17,474 nucleotides of DNA from the NCBI GenBank assembly GCA_947630255.1, contig CANRGU010000015.1, positions 1 to 17,474 of the forward strand. The letters run 5' to 3'. The stretch is from an uncultured Clostridia bacterium (GTDB taxonomy: Bacteria; Bacillota; Clostridia; TANB77; CAG-508). The notes under the pieces are model-generated. The model searched no databases, had not been told where the DNA came from, and saw only the letters and a program-made list of their open reading frames with translations. Numbering within the stretch: position 1 is the first letter of the stretch; every line of letters begins with the position of its first letter. Shown here one piece after another: positions 7,598 through 14,907 of this stretch. A program made the position numbers and the translations under genes.

Positions 7598-9025
7598 CTA
7601 TCGCCGTAATGTGTCTTTTCCTTTATCTTCATAATCTATAATACAATTGTTTTTAATATATTCATATAATGGGATATCTGTACTATTTTCTATTTCATCT
7701 AGCTTTTCTGAATCAAAAGCAATTTCTGATAAATATCCTTTTTCATCCATTACAACATTTGTTTTGTTTGTTTCCTTTAAAAAATTATTTCTATCTTCTT
7801 TGGAAAAATTAGCTATTATTCCCTTTGGAATTATCATCATATTTAAAAGCGCTCTTGATGTTCTTCCATTTGAATTTGGAAATGGATGTATTCGTATAAA
7901 TCTATATTGCAGGGCTACTGCTTTTTTTAAATATTCATCTTTGCCCATGGTATTACCATTTTGTACTAAATCATATATATCATTTGAGAGTCTTCCCACT
8001 GCATATTTTACAAAATTCTTGTTTAACAAATTTACTTCTTTTCCAGTTATTCCTACCTTTACCGTTCTATATCCATCATTTCCTATAAATTTTTTATCAT
8101 TTAGAGATGTGCTATTTATTTCTTTTATTTTATTTTCTATTTGCTGAGGTGTTAATTTTGTTATATCTGTTGAGTATGCAACAAGTTGTGCTTCTACATC
8201 TGAATATATTTGTGAAATATCTTTAGATATCTGATTTAAGTCAGGCAATAAATTCATCATATCTCCTACTTCTGCTGAAACTGCCATATAAAGGTTATTT
8301 AAACCATTTTTACTTTTTTGTTCTTCTAGAGATACTAAATTACTTCCTTCATTCATAGATTTAATTATTTCTTTCTCAAATCTTTCGTCATACATATAGT
8401 CTAAATTATATTGAACTGTATTTTTTATAATTTCATCACTATACTTTGTGTTTTCTTTTAATATTTTTGTATATAATTTTGCTAAACTATCTTTATTTTC
8501 TCTTCCATGTAATAATTTTTCTTTAAAAACAGACAACCTATTTTGTTTAGGGAATTCTTTTGTTTTTTTTAATACTAATTGCCTTGCATATCCATTATAT
8601 ATTTTTTCATTTATTTGCTCTAGTACAGATGGTTCTAATGTATGAATATTTATTATTGAATTGCCCGTAGTAGCTTTTGTTTTAATACTTCCGTCTTCCG
8701 CTTCTTCAATTCCCTTATAAATAGCTATATCTGAATTTACTCCTATAATACGATTATTATATATATTGACTATTTTACTCATTACATCTTTTGGAATATA
8801 CGAACCGTTTGTTATTAATTGTCTTACTATTGAATCAATATTGTCTCTTACAATATCACTTTCATACCTTCTATTTCCATTTTCGGTTATAACTGTAGAC
8901 TTACATTCGTTTGATATAATTGCTATAAGCTCTTCTGTTATATCATCTAAACCAAAATCTGGACTTTGTTTATAATTAGTTCTTCTTAACTTTTCTAAAG
9001 CTATTCTAGCTTTTTCTACTATCAT
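7598..9025 (-). CDS. Fic-domain protein with variant active-site motif
   Basis: About 475 aa. The Fic core lies in the C-terminal third: a flap-like segment GNDGYRTVKVGI (about 315-326) and the active-site helix motif HPFPNSNGRTSR (380-391), against the consensus HxFx[D/E]GNGRxxR. Fic enzymes transfer AMP or related moieties to target hydroxyls. The catalytic His and both Arg are present, but the acidic Mg-binding residue is Asn and the first Gly is Ser, so activity or donor may differ. The N-terminal 300 residues are mostly helical and unrecognised. A GTG at 9034 would add three residues, but AAAGGTG at 9031-9037 is better read as the ribosome site for the ATG at 9023-9025. No separate antitoxin gene is adjacent: ispD lies upstream and a YwaF-like gene downstream. 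Confidence 0.85.
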   Translation of the reverse strand: MIVEKARIALEKLRRTNYKQSPDFGLDDITEELIAIISNECKSTVITENGNRRYESDIVRDNIDSIVRQLITNGSYIPKDVMSKIVNIYNNRIIGVNSDIAIYKGIEEAEDGSIKTKATTGNSIINIHTLEPSVLEQINEKIYNGYARQLVLKKTKEFPKQNRLSVFKEKLLHGRENKDSLAKLYTKILKENTKYSDEIIKNTVQYNLDYMYDERFEKEIIKSMNEGSNLVSLEEQKSKNGLNNLYMAVSAEVGDMMNLLPDLNQISKDISQIYSDVEAQLVAYSTDITKLTPQQIENKIKEINSTSLNDKKFIGNDGYRTVKVGITGKEVNLLNKNFVKYAVGRLSNDIYDLVQNGNTMGKDEYLKKAVALQYRFIRIHPFPNSNGRTSRALLNMMIIPKGIIANFSKEDRNNFLKETNKTNVVMDEKGYLSEIAFDSEKLDEIENSTDIPLYEYIKNNCIIDYEDKGKDTLRR

Positions 9026-9088
9026 ACTTTGCACCTTTCTTAATATCTTTAGGTTTTTAGTTTCTATTAACGTTATAATTTCAAATAT

Positions 9089-9772
9089 TTATTGATTTTT
9101 TAAAAATTCCTTAATAATATTTATATCACTATAAGTTGTAACCTTTATATTTGTATAATCGCCTTCTATCATTTTTACTTTATATCCTTCATTTTCAAGT
9201 ATCATTCCGTCATCTGTTGCAGTACTGTTTTTATATTTTTCATGTAAACTTAATAATAATTTTCTATCAAAACATTGTGGTGTATGTGCAAGCCATGTAT
9301 TGCTTCTTTTTGTTGTGCTTTCTACTACTCCATTATCATCTGTAATTTTTACAGTATCTTTTGATTTTACTCCTATAGATACACCTTTAAACTCGCTCAT
9401 TGATTCAATACATTTATCTATGTACTCTTGCTTTATAGCAGGTCTTGCACCATCATGAATAATTACAATATCTGAATCCGCATATTTTATTGAATTATAT
9501 ACTGATTCTTGCCTTGTATCTCCACCAATTACAATATCAATTTTTTTAACGATGTTTTCTTCATTTATAATTTTTTGTATAATTTCTTTATCTTCTTTTC
9601 TTATAGCTATAATTATATTGTCGATATATTTGTTTATGTTATATGCACTTAAACTATATGAAAATATTGTTTTTCCATTTATATTTTCAAAATTTTTATT
9701 TCTATTTTGTCCAAATCTTACACTATTCCCTGCAACTAATATTATTCCTGTTACTGTTTTGTTTAATATCAA
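9089..9772 (-). CDS. ispD: 2-C-methyl-D-erythritol 4-phosphate cytidylyltransferase
   Basis: Third step of the MEP isoprenoid pathway: MEP + CTP to CDP-ME. 227 aa, normal length. Recognised by the CTP-binding N-terminus (LVAGNSVRFG, a relaxed form of the usual AAGxGxRMG), GGDTRQESVYN, IHDGARP, the LAHTPQCFDRKLL segment, TDDGMILE, and the terminal NIKVTTYSDI with the conserved Lys. It starts with TTG (9770-9772), overlapping the TGA stop of ispE in the string TTGA; an AAGGAGGG site a few bases upstream supports this start and suggests translational coupling. The nucleotide-binding loop lacks the common second glycine (AGNSVRFG), but its Arg is kept. It is the last of the three isp genes, with fic following after about 63 nt. 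Confidence 0.93.
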   Translation of the reverse strand: MILNKTVTGIILVAGNSVRFGQNRNKNFENINGKTIFSYSLSAYNINKYIDNIIIAIRKEDKEIIQKIINEENIVKKIDIVIGGDTRQESVYNSIKYADSDIVIIHDGARPAIKQEYIDKCIESMSEFKGVSIGVKSKDTVKITDDNGVVESTTKRSNTWLAHTPQCFDRKLLLSLHEKYKNSTATDDGMILENEGYKVKMIEGDYTNIKVTTYSDINIIKEFLKNQ

Positions 9773-10629
9773 AATATTTCCCTCCTTGAAGAATTATATG
9801 ATGTAGTTATATATGTTCTATATTTATCTTTTAAATTTTTATATGCAAATTTTGCATCTTCCTTGTTTTTAAATACCCCAAATACACATGAGCCAGATCC
9901 GGCAAGTAATGTTCCCTGTGCTTTGTTATTAATTAAATCATTTTTTATATTTTTTGTATCTACAACTTCTTCAAATGAATTATATAAATTATTTGATAAT
10001 AATTCAATATCTTTTTTCTCTAAAGCTTTAATTATATTCATTGTATTTTTCTTTTTTGTTTCTCTTTTTTTACTATCTAATTTATTATACATTTCTTTTG
10101 TATTACATGAATTTTCAGGTTTTATAATTAATATGTAATATTTAAAATTAGTATCTATTTCAGTTATAACATCACCTATACCCTCTGCAAGGATCGCTTT
10201 ATTATACATACAAGGCACCACATCTGCACCTAAACTACTTCCTAAAGAAATTATTTCATTTTTAGTTAAATTCAAGTTGAATAATTTATTCATACCTAAT
10301 ATAAATCCTGCACAGTCTGTGCTTCCACCTGCAAGTCCTGCCTGTATAGGTATTCTTTTATTCAGTTCTACTTTTATCCCTGTAATACCTTTATATTTTT
10401 CTTTTAATTTTATATATGCTTTATAAATTATGTTTTCTTTATTATTTAACTCTTCTATATTAGTATTCAATTCAATGCTATCATTTTTTGTTTTATATAT
10501 ATATATTTCATCATACAAATTTATTTTTTGAAATACTGATTGTAAATTATGATAATTATCTTCTCTTTTATCTGACACTTCTAAGCTCAAGTTTATTTTT
10601 GCTCTTGCTTTTATATAAACCTTATCCAT
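9769..10629 (-). CDS. ispE: 4-diphosphocytidyl-2-C-methyl-D-erythritol kinase
   Basis: Fourth step of the MEP pathway: ATP-dependent phosphorylation of CDP-ME. 286 aa GHMP kinase. Motif 1 is ARAKINLSLEV near residue 8 with the conserved Lys. The glycine-rich ATP loop is PIQAGLAGGSTDCAG (about 92-106), a slight variant of the family PxxGGLGGGSSDAA that retains the catalytic Asp. Motif 3 is AQGTLLAGSGSCVFGVF near the C-terminus. The gene begins 29 nt after ispF and overlaps ispD by 4 nt (TTGA), so the three isp genes form one transcriptional and translationally coupled unit. Confidence 0.95.
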   Translation of the reverse strand: MDKVYIKARAKINLSLEVSDKREDNYHNLQSVFQKINLYDEIYIYKTKNDSIELNTNIEELNNKENIIYKAYIKLKEKYKGITGIKVELNKRIPIQAGLAGGSTDCAGFILGMNKLFNLNLTKNEIISLGSSLGADVVPCMYNKAILAEGIGDVITEIDTNFKYYILIIKPENSCNTKEMYNKLDSKKRETKKKNTMNIIKALEKKDIELLSNNLYNSFEEVVDTKNIKNDLINNKAQGTLLAGSGSCVFGVFKNKEDAKFAYKNLKDKYRTYITTSYNSSRREIF

Positions 10630-10658
10630 GACTACTCCTTTTTTTAGGCTGATTAATT

Positions 10659-11123
10659 TTAGTCAACTGTTATACAAGTAAATACGTTTATTCCATTTCC
10701 TTTTCCAAACTCTGTTAATTCTTCGCCTGTAGTTGCTGTTATTCCTATAGAAGTTTCAGATATATTTAATATTCTTGCGATATTTTTTCTCATTTCTTCT
10801 ATTTTTGGAGTTATTTTTGGGACTTTACATTCTATTGCAATAGATAAATGTACAATTTTCTCTTTTAAATATTTTATTGCTTCTTTTAGATATTCTTCAC
10901 TATCTATAATACCATTTTTGCACATATCATCTGATATTTTTCCTATTATATTTTTGCATGTAATACCTGAAATGGCATTTGCTATGCTATGTAATACAAC
11001 ATCTGCATCGCTATTACCGTTTAATGAATAATCTTCATCAAATTCTACTCCTCCTAAAAGCAATTTTTTCTCTTTGTTTTCATAATCTATTCTATGACTA
11101 TCTTGTCCTATTGCAACTTTCAT
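10659..11123 (-). CDS. ispF: 2-C-methyl-D-erythritol 2,4-cyclodiphosphate synthase, divergent
   Basis: Fifth step of the MEP pathway, cyclising CDP-ME-2-phosphate and releasing CMP; a trimer in known family members. 154 aa, normal length. Zinc ligands are visible: D8 and H10 in GQDSHR, and H45 in SDADVVLHSI (equivalent to H42 of the E. coli enzyme). The CMP-binding end ATTGEELTEFGKGNGI aligns without gaps to the usual ATTTExLGFxGRGEGI. The loop that normally reads DIGxxFPDTD is here NIIGKISDDM, so the usual substrate-facing Asp is not conserved in place. It starts 18 nt after the hydrolase gene with a GGAGA-type site and is followed by ispE. Confidence 0.9.
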   Translation of the reverse strand: MKVAIGQDSHRIDYENKEKKLLLGGVEFDEDYSLNGNSDADVVLHSIANAISGITCKNIIGKISDDMCKNGIIDSEEYLKEAIKYLKEKIVHLSIAIECKVPKITPKIEEMRKNIARILNISETSIGITATTGEELTEFGKGNGINVFTCITVD

Positions 11124-11141
11124 AACATTCTCCTCTCTATG

Positions 11142-12164
11142 TTATCTCATATTTTTATCTAAAAATTCAATTATTGTATTCATAACTTCTGCATCTTCTT
11201 CTGTCATTTTTTTATAATCTATATTATCATATATTTTGCTTGCTTCTTCTTCTGGAATTTTTCCTTTATATTTTTTACTTAATTCTGAAAGTTTTCCAAA
11301 AGTATTATTTAAATATTCTTCTGATTCTTTTGTTTGATACACATTATGAAATCTATTCTCATAAATTATCTTCTTTATATTATTTTTTTCTAATAATTTT
11401 TCATTTGATACTAAACTATTTTCTAGTGAAACAGTAATATCTGATTTTCCATGTAATAAAAGGACTGGCACTTCTGTATTTTTTAGTATTTCTTCTGTAT
11501 TTTTTACTCCATTTGCTCCAAATGTTAAAAAATTTACAATTGTTATAAATGGTTTTAAAAAGTTAAAATTAATATTTGTTTCGTTTTTTGCAGAATCACA
11601 AATAATTCTTGAACAGTTATTAAATCCTGACATTGCAACAACTGCTTTTATATCGCTTCTAAACTGTAACACTTGGCATACTGCATATGCTCCCCAAGAA
11701 TGCCCCACTAGACCAATAGCATATTTTTTTAAATCTTCATTTGTTTTTGCAAAGTCTAAAGCATATTTTAGGTCAATTACTGCTTGAAAAAATCCTTTTA
11801 ATTTTTTGCCTTCTGAATTACAAGTTCCTGTATTATCATAACCTAGAACAATAAATCCCGCTTTTGCTAGTGTATTTATTTCGGTAGTGTAGCTTAAATG
11901 TCCACCGCCCATTCCATGAACAAATATTATAAGCCCTTTATATTCTTTTGTTTCATTATGTGTATATATATTTCCTCTTAATATTTGTCCCTTATTTGAT
12001 TTGAATTCAATAGGTTTTGCAGTTAATTCTTCGAAATCATTTGCTGTATAATATTTTAATTTTGGATTTCCTTCACATCTCTTTCCAAATACTGTATTTA
12101 AAATTAATTTTGCAATTCCTATTAATAATAAAAATAATATAATTAATAAATATAAAAACCACAT
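11142..12164 (-). CDS. membrane-anchored alpha/beta hydrolase
   Basis: 340-aa serine hydrolase of the alpha/beta fold, substrate unknown; probably an esterase or lipase-like enzyme tethered to the membrane. An N-terminal hydrophobic segment (about residues 2-22) precedes the catalytic domain. Visible elements: oxyanion motif HGMGGG (83-88), nucleophile elbow GHSWG (154-158, S156), acid in HGKSDITV (D242) and histidine in RFHNV (H273). The C-terminal 50 residues are charged and helical. It is the first gene of the long operon running through ispFED to the glycosyltransferase, with AAGGAG upstream of the ATG and a good promoter at 12193-12221. Related proteins are often labelled 'lysophospholipase' or 'YqkD-like', but nothing here fixes the substrate. 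Confidence 0.88.
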   Translation of the reverse strand: MWFLYLLIILFLLLIGIAKLILNTVFGKRCEGNPKLKYYTANDFEELTAKPIEFKSNKGQILRGNIYTHNETKEYKGLIIFVHGMGGGHLSYTTEINTLAKAGFIVLGYDNTGTCNSEGKKLKGFFQAVIDLKYALDFAKTNEDLKKYAIGLVGHSWGAYAVCQVLQFRSDIKAVVAMSGFNNCSRIICDSAKNETNINFNFLKPFITIVNFLTFGANGVKNTEEILKNTEVPVLLLHGKSDITVSLENSLVSNEKLLEKNNIKKIIYENRFHNVYQTKESEEYLNNTFGKLSELSKKYKGKIPEEEASKIYDNIDYKKMTEEDAEVMNTIIEFLDKNMR

Positions 12165-12192
12165 TTGAATCTAACTCCTTACTTATTTTGTT

Positions 12193-12221
12193 ATTTTATC
12201 ATATAGATAAATTAATAGCAA
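12193..12221 (-). promoter_or_regulatory. promoter for hydrolase-ispFED operon
   Basis: Minus strand: -35 TTGCTA (12216-12221), 17-nt spacer, -10 TAAAAT (12193-12198), about 28 nt before the hydrolase start codon. It shares a short divergent region with the DUF305 gene. No comparably good plus-strand promoter was found; a TATGATAAT-like -10 at 12266-12274 has no clear -35. Confidence 0.55.
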
Positions 12222-12293
12222 ACAAAAATTTATTTGGGACATGCTCATTATTATTTTATCGTTCATATGATAATGAAAAAGGAGTATTTATAT

Positions 12294-12866
12294 ATGAATT
12301 GTAATTTAAATGAAAATGCTAAAATGTATTTACAAAAATTTGATCAAATTCTATGTACTATGGCTTGCAGAATGCTTTCAAAATCTCCAACTAAAAGTAT
12401 TACATTAGATTTTATTGAATGCATGATTCCTCATCATCAAGCAGCTATATATATGTGTGAAAATTTATTAAAATTTACATCTTATAGTCCTTTACAAGAA
12501 ATTGCACATGGTATTATTAGAATGCAAACAAGAGGAATTTCGCAAATGCGTGAAATTGCATCAACTACTAAATGTTTAAATAATACATATCAAGATGTAA
12601 ATATGTATTTTAGTAAATATAGGAAAATTACTGAAAATATGGTTTATAGGATGAGGTCTGCTCCAAGATGTAATAATATAAATTTAAATTTTACTAATGA
12701 GATGATTCCCCATCATGAAGGTGCAATACAAATGTGTAATAATTTGCTTAAATATCCTATTGATGAAAGATTAGAAGCGGTTGCAAAAAATATAATTTCC
12801 GAACAGTCAAGAGGTGTAAGACAACTTAAGCAAATACAAAATAGTATAGAACAAAACGGTATATAA
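12294..12866 (+). CDS. cytoplasmic tandem DUF305 protein
   Basis: 190 aa of unknown function. Two copies of the DUF305 core are visible: MIPHHQAAIYMCENLLK (44-60) and MIPHHEGAIQMCNNLLK (137-153). Each is preceded by a matching helix ending in L-x-F and followed by an A-x-x-I-I-x-x-Q-x-R-G helix. The offset is a constant 93 residues, so this is an internal duplication. The paired His and Met of each repeat are the residues expected to face the interior of a four-helix, ferritin-like bundle; metal binding is an inference. There is no signal peptide or anchor, unlike many secreted DUF305 proteins. A longer frame from a TTG at 12234 exists, but GGAG at 12281-12284 sits 9 nt before the ATG at 12294, which I take as the start. 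Confidence 0.85.
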   Translation: MNCNLNENAKMYLQKFDQILCTMACRMLSKSPTKSITLDFIECMIPHHQAAIYMCENLLKFTSYSPLQEIAHGIIRMQTRGISQMREIASTTKCLNNTYQDVNMYFSKYRKITENMVYRMRSAPRCNNINLNFTNEMIPHHEGAIQMCNNLLKYPIDERLEAVAKNIISEQSRGVRQLKQIQNSIEQNGI

Positions 12867-12876
12867 CTGTATTTTC

Positions 12877-13128
12877 CTCTTTTTGAACTACCGAGAATTC
12901 CTCGGTAGTTAATTTTGGGTCTAATTCAAAATCTTTATATATGTTCTTTAAATGTAATCCTACATTATCAGAAGTACAATTATACAATTCTCCTATGGCT
13001 TTTTGAGTTAGCCATAAATCTCCTTCTTCAAATCTTACTTGTATTCCTTTTTCTTTCTTCTGCATTTCAAATACTAGAAATTCAGCAGAACTGCTCCTTA
13101 TTATTAGATTTTTATTCTTTTCTTTTTC
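12877..13128 (-). pseudogene. RhuM-family (virulence RhuM/Fic-associated) gene remnant
   Basis: The in-frame minus-strand sequence reads as the N-terminus of a RhuM-family protein: NLIIRSSSAEFLVF, then EKGIQVRFEEGDLWLTQKAI, GELYNCTSDNVGLHLKNIYK and LTTEEFSVVQKE. Full-length members are several times longer. Here the match ends at about 12877 and the frame runs on into unrelated sequence over the 3' end of the DUF305 gene. At the other end the normal start is lost: a TAG stop (13129-13131) directly precedes the conserved frame, and the nearby ATG at about 13140 reads in another frame. So both ends are broken. RhuM proteins are typically accessory or mobile-element cargo; their function is poorly defined. 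The remnant suggests a past insertion here, followed by deletion. Confidence 0.75.
12886..12910 (+). terminator. possible terminator after the DUF305 gene
   Basis: A perfect 10-bp inverted repeat (AACTACCGAG, 5-nt loop, CTCGGTAGTT) begins 19 nt after the DUF305 stop codon and is followed by AATTTT. The T-tract is poor. The palindrome also lies within the coding frame of the RhuM remnant (residues L-T-T-E-E-F-S-V-V), so it was probably captured rather than evolved as a terminator. Confidence 0.4.
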
Positions 13129-13178
13129 CTATTTTTAACATTTTTTCTAAACTAGTTGCCGTTATTGCTTTCTAGTTA

Positions 13179-14537
13179 TTATTTTAAATGTAGAACATTA
13201 ATACACTCCACATGGCTCGTATAAGGAAACATGTCTACTGGTTGAACTTCTTTTAAATTATAATTTTCTTCGAGCAATGCTATATCTCTTGCAAGTGTTG
13301 CAGGATTGCAACTAATATATATAATTTTGCTTGGTTTTAGTTCTTGTAATACTTTTATTGTATTTTTATCTAGTCCTTTTCTTGGAGGATCAACAAATAC
13401 TGTGCTAGGTTTTATATTTTCCCTTTCTATAATTTTAGGCAAAATTTCTTCCACATCTCCTGCAAAAAATTCTATATTATCAATTTTATTTATTTTTGCA
13501 TTATATTTTGCATCTTCGATTGCTTGATCTACTATTTCAATTCCATATACTTTTTTAAAATATTTTGATGCGAAAATTCCAATTGTTCCTATGCCACAAT
13601 ATAAATCAAGTGCAACATCATTTTTAGTATTATCATTTAAAAATTTTATTGCAGTGTTATATAAAATTTCTGTTTGAAGCGGATTTACTTGGTAAAACGA
13701 AAGTGGAGATATTTTAAATTTATACTCTCCTAATATATCATAAATATATCCATTTCCATATATTACTTCAGTTTTATCTCCTAAAATAACATTTGTGTTT
13801 TTAGTATTAAAATTTTTTACAATTGATTTTATGTTTTCATGCTTTTTGCATAAAAATTCTATTAACTCTTTTTCTTTATTGAAGTTGTTATCATTTAAAA
13901 CTAATGTTACTAATACTTCGTTTGTTTTTATACCAATCCTTATAATTATGTGTCTTACTGTTCCTTTTAATGTTTTTTCATCATATGGCTTTATATTATT
14001 CTGTTTTATAAAATAAAAAATATCATTTGCTATAATTTGACATTCTTTATTTTGTATAAAGCATTCGTTTGTTGGAATAATATTATGTGTTCTTGTAGAA
14101 TAAACTCCCATTATTGCTTTTTGGTCTTTATCAATTCCTACCGGATATTGAAGCTTATTTCTATAATATAAAGGATTTTTCATTCCTATTACATCATTTA
14201 CTTTTACATTTCTTTTTAAAGCTTTATATAAGCAATTTTCAACTACTGATTTTTTTATATTTAATGTTTCTTCATAATTTATATGTCTTAAATTACACCC
14301 TCCACATCTTTGATATGTGTGGCAGTCTTCTTCTGTTCTATTTACAGATTTTTCTAAAATTTCTATTATTTTACCATAAGCAAAATTTGTTTGGACTTTC
14401 AAAATTTTAATTTTTATTTTTTCGCCTTTTATTGCCTTATCAATAAATACAGTGATTCCATCAATTTTTGCAATTCCTTCACCTTGAAATCCATTATCTA
14501 TAATATCTACTACATATTCCTCGTTTTTCTTTAACAT
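13179..14537 (-). CDS. rlmD: 23S rRNA (uracil-C5)-methyltransferase, RumA/RlmD-type
   Basis: SAM-dependent methylation of a uridine at C5 in 23S rRNA (U1939 in RlmD; the Gram-positive RlmCD does U747 and U1939). 452 aa. An N-terminal TRAM RNA-binding domain spans about 1-60. The iron-sulfur cluster signature C72-x5-C78-GG-C81 has a later partner, probably C159. Then come the SAM site DLYCGIGTIGIFAS, the FVDPPRKGLD motif and the catalytic cysteine C410 in ISCNPATLARD, with the Glu in SHVEC near the end. The start is supported by AAGGAGA 6-7 nt upstream and a consensus-like promoter at 14558-14586. It is a single-gene unit, divergent from the DUF378 gene. Which uridine is modified cannot be told from sequence alone. 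Confidence 0.93.
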   Translation of the reverse strand: MLKKNEEYVVDIIDNGFQGEGIAKIDGITVFIDKAIKGEKIKIKILKVQTNFAYGKIIEILEKSVNRTEEDCHTYQRCGGCNLRHINYEETLNIKKSVVENCLYKALKRNVKVNDVIGMKNPLYYRNKLQYPVGIDKDQKAIMGVYSTRTHNIIPTNECFIQNKECQIIANDIFYFIKQNNIKPYDEKTLKGTVRHIIIRIGIKTNEVLVTLVLNDNNFNKEKELIEFLCKKHENIKSIVKNFNTKNTNVILGDKTEVIYGNGYIYDILGEYKFKISPLSFYQVNPLQTEILYNTAIKFLNDNTKNDVALDLYCGIGTIGIFASKYFKKVYGIEIVDQAIEDAKYNAKINKIDNIEFFAGDVEEILPKIIERENIKPSTVFVDPPRKGLDKNTIKVLQELKPSKIIYISCNPATLARDIALLEENYNLKEVQPVDMFPYTSHVECINVLHLK

Positions 14538-14557
14538 TATTATCTCCTTATTTTTAA

Positions 14558-14586
14558 ATTATATTTTAAAAACAATTAAAAATCAA
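14558..14586 (-). promoter_or_regulatory. promoter for the rRNA methyltransferase gene
   Basis: Minus strand: -35 TTGATT (14581-14586), exactly 17 nt, and a perfect -10 TATAAT (14558-14563), ending about 20 nt before the rlmD start codon. This gives a very short leader that consists largely of the ribosome binding site. Confidence 0.65.
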
Positions 14587-14667
14587 TGATTTTGTAACAA
14601 TATGTATAATTATAAAATAAATTGGAGACAATAATATAAAACTTGAACAGAATGGAGGTTTTTTGCG

Positions 14668-14862
14668 ATGAAATTTATAAACATAATTGCACTTACACTT
14701 GTTATAATTGGTGCTATCAATTGGCTATTAGTCGGTTTATTTGAATTCAATTTAGTAGATGCTATATTTGGAAGCCTATCTATACTAGCAAGAATAATAT
14801 ATATAATTGTAGGAGTTGCAGGCCTTTGGTGTATTGCTCTTTATAGCAAACTTTCAGACTAA
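14668..14862 (+). CDS. DUF378 small membrane protein
   Basis: 64 aa with two hydrophobic helices: residues about 3-24 (INIIALTLVIIGAINWLLVG) and 38-58. It shows the DUF378 hallmark: an N-terminal helix ending in G-A-I-N-W-x-L-V-G, a short FEFNLVDAIFG turn, and a second helix with R-I-I-Y-x-x-V-G-x-A-G. The function is unknown; members occur widely as single small genes. GGAGG lies 9-10 nt before the ATG. It is a single gene transcribed opposite to its neighbours, closed by the strong hairpin at 14871-14903, which it shares with the histidine kinase gene coming from the other side. A TATAAT at 14605-14610 may be its -10, but the -35 is poor. Confidence 0.88.
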   Translation: MKFINIIALTLVIIGAINWLLVGLFEFNLVDAIFGSLSILARIIYIIVGVAGLWCIALYSKLSD

Positions 14863-14870
14863 AAAAAATT

Positions 14871-14903
14871 TGGCAAAAAAGGGGTCTGACCCCTTTTTTG
14901 CCA
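14871..14903. terminator. bidirectional terminator with GGGGTCTGACCCC core
   Basis: A perfect 15-bp stem: TGGCAAAAAAGGGGT (14871-14885) pairs with ACCCCTTTTTTGCCA (14889-14903), with a 3-nt loop. A-runs on one side and T-runs on the other make it usable in both directions. It lies 8 nt after the DUF378 stop and 4 nt after the histidine kinase stop, so it probably ends both transcripts. The GGGGTCTGACCCC core resembles palindromes I remember as widely dispersed in bacterial genomes; that resemblance is from memory and needs checking. Confidence 0.8.
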
Positions 14904-14907
14904 TTTC

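Noticed and set aside
7647..8147. 166-aa plus-strand open frame inside the Fic gene
   Set aside because: A hydrophobic, Phe/Ser-rich translation typical of the antisense of an AT-rich gene; the Fic frame has clear motifs.
8879..8896. Possible Fic inhibitory motif [S/T]xxxE[G/N] (TVITEN) near the N-terminus of the Fic protein
   Set aside because: The pattern is so degenerate that about one chance match is expected in a protein of this length, and no helix context supports it.
12234..12293. Upstream TTG extension of the DUF305 protein (20 extra residues)
   Set aside because: No ribosome site before the TTG, the added residues are unlike the family, and a well-spaced GGAG precedes the ATG at 12294.
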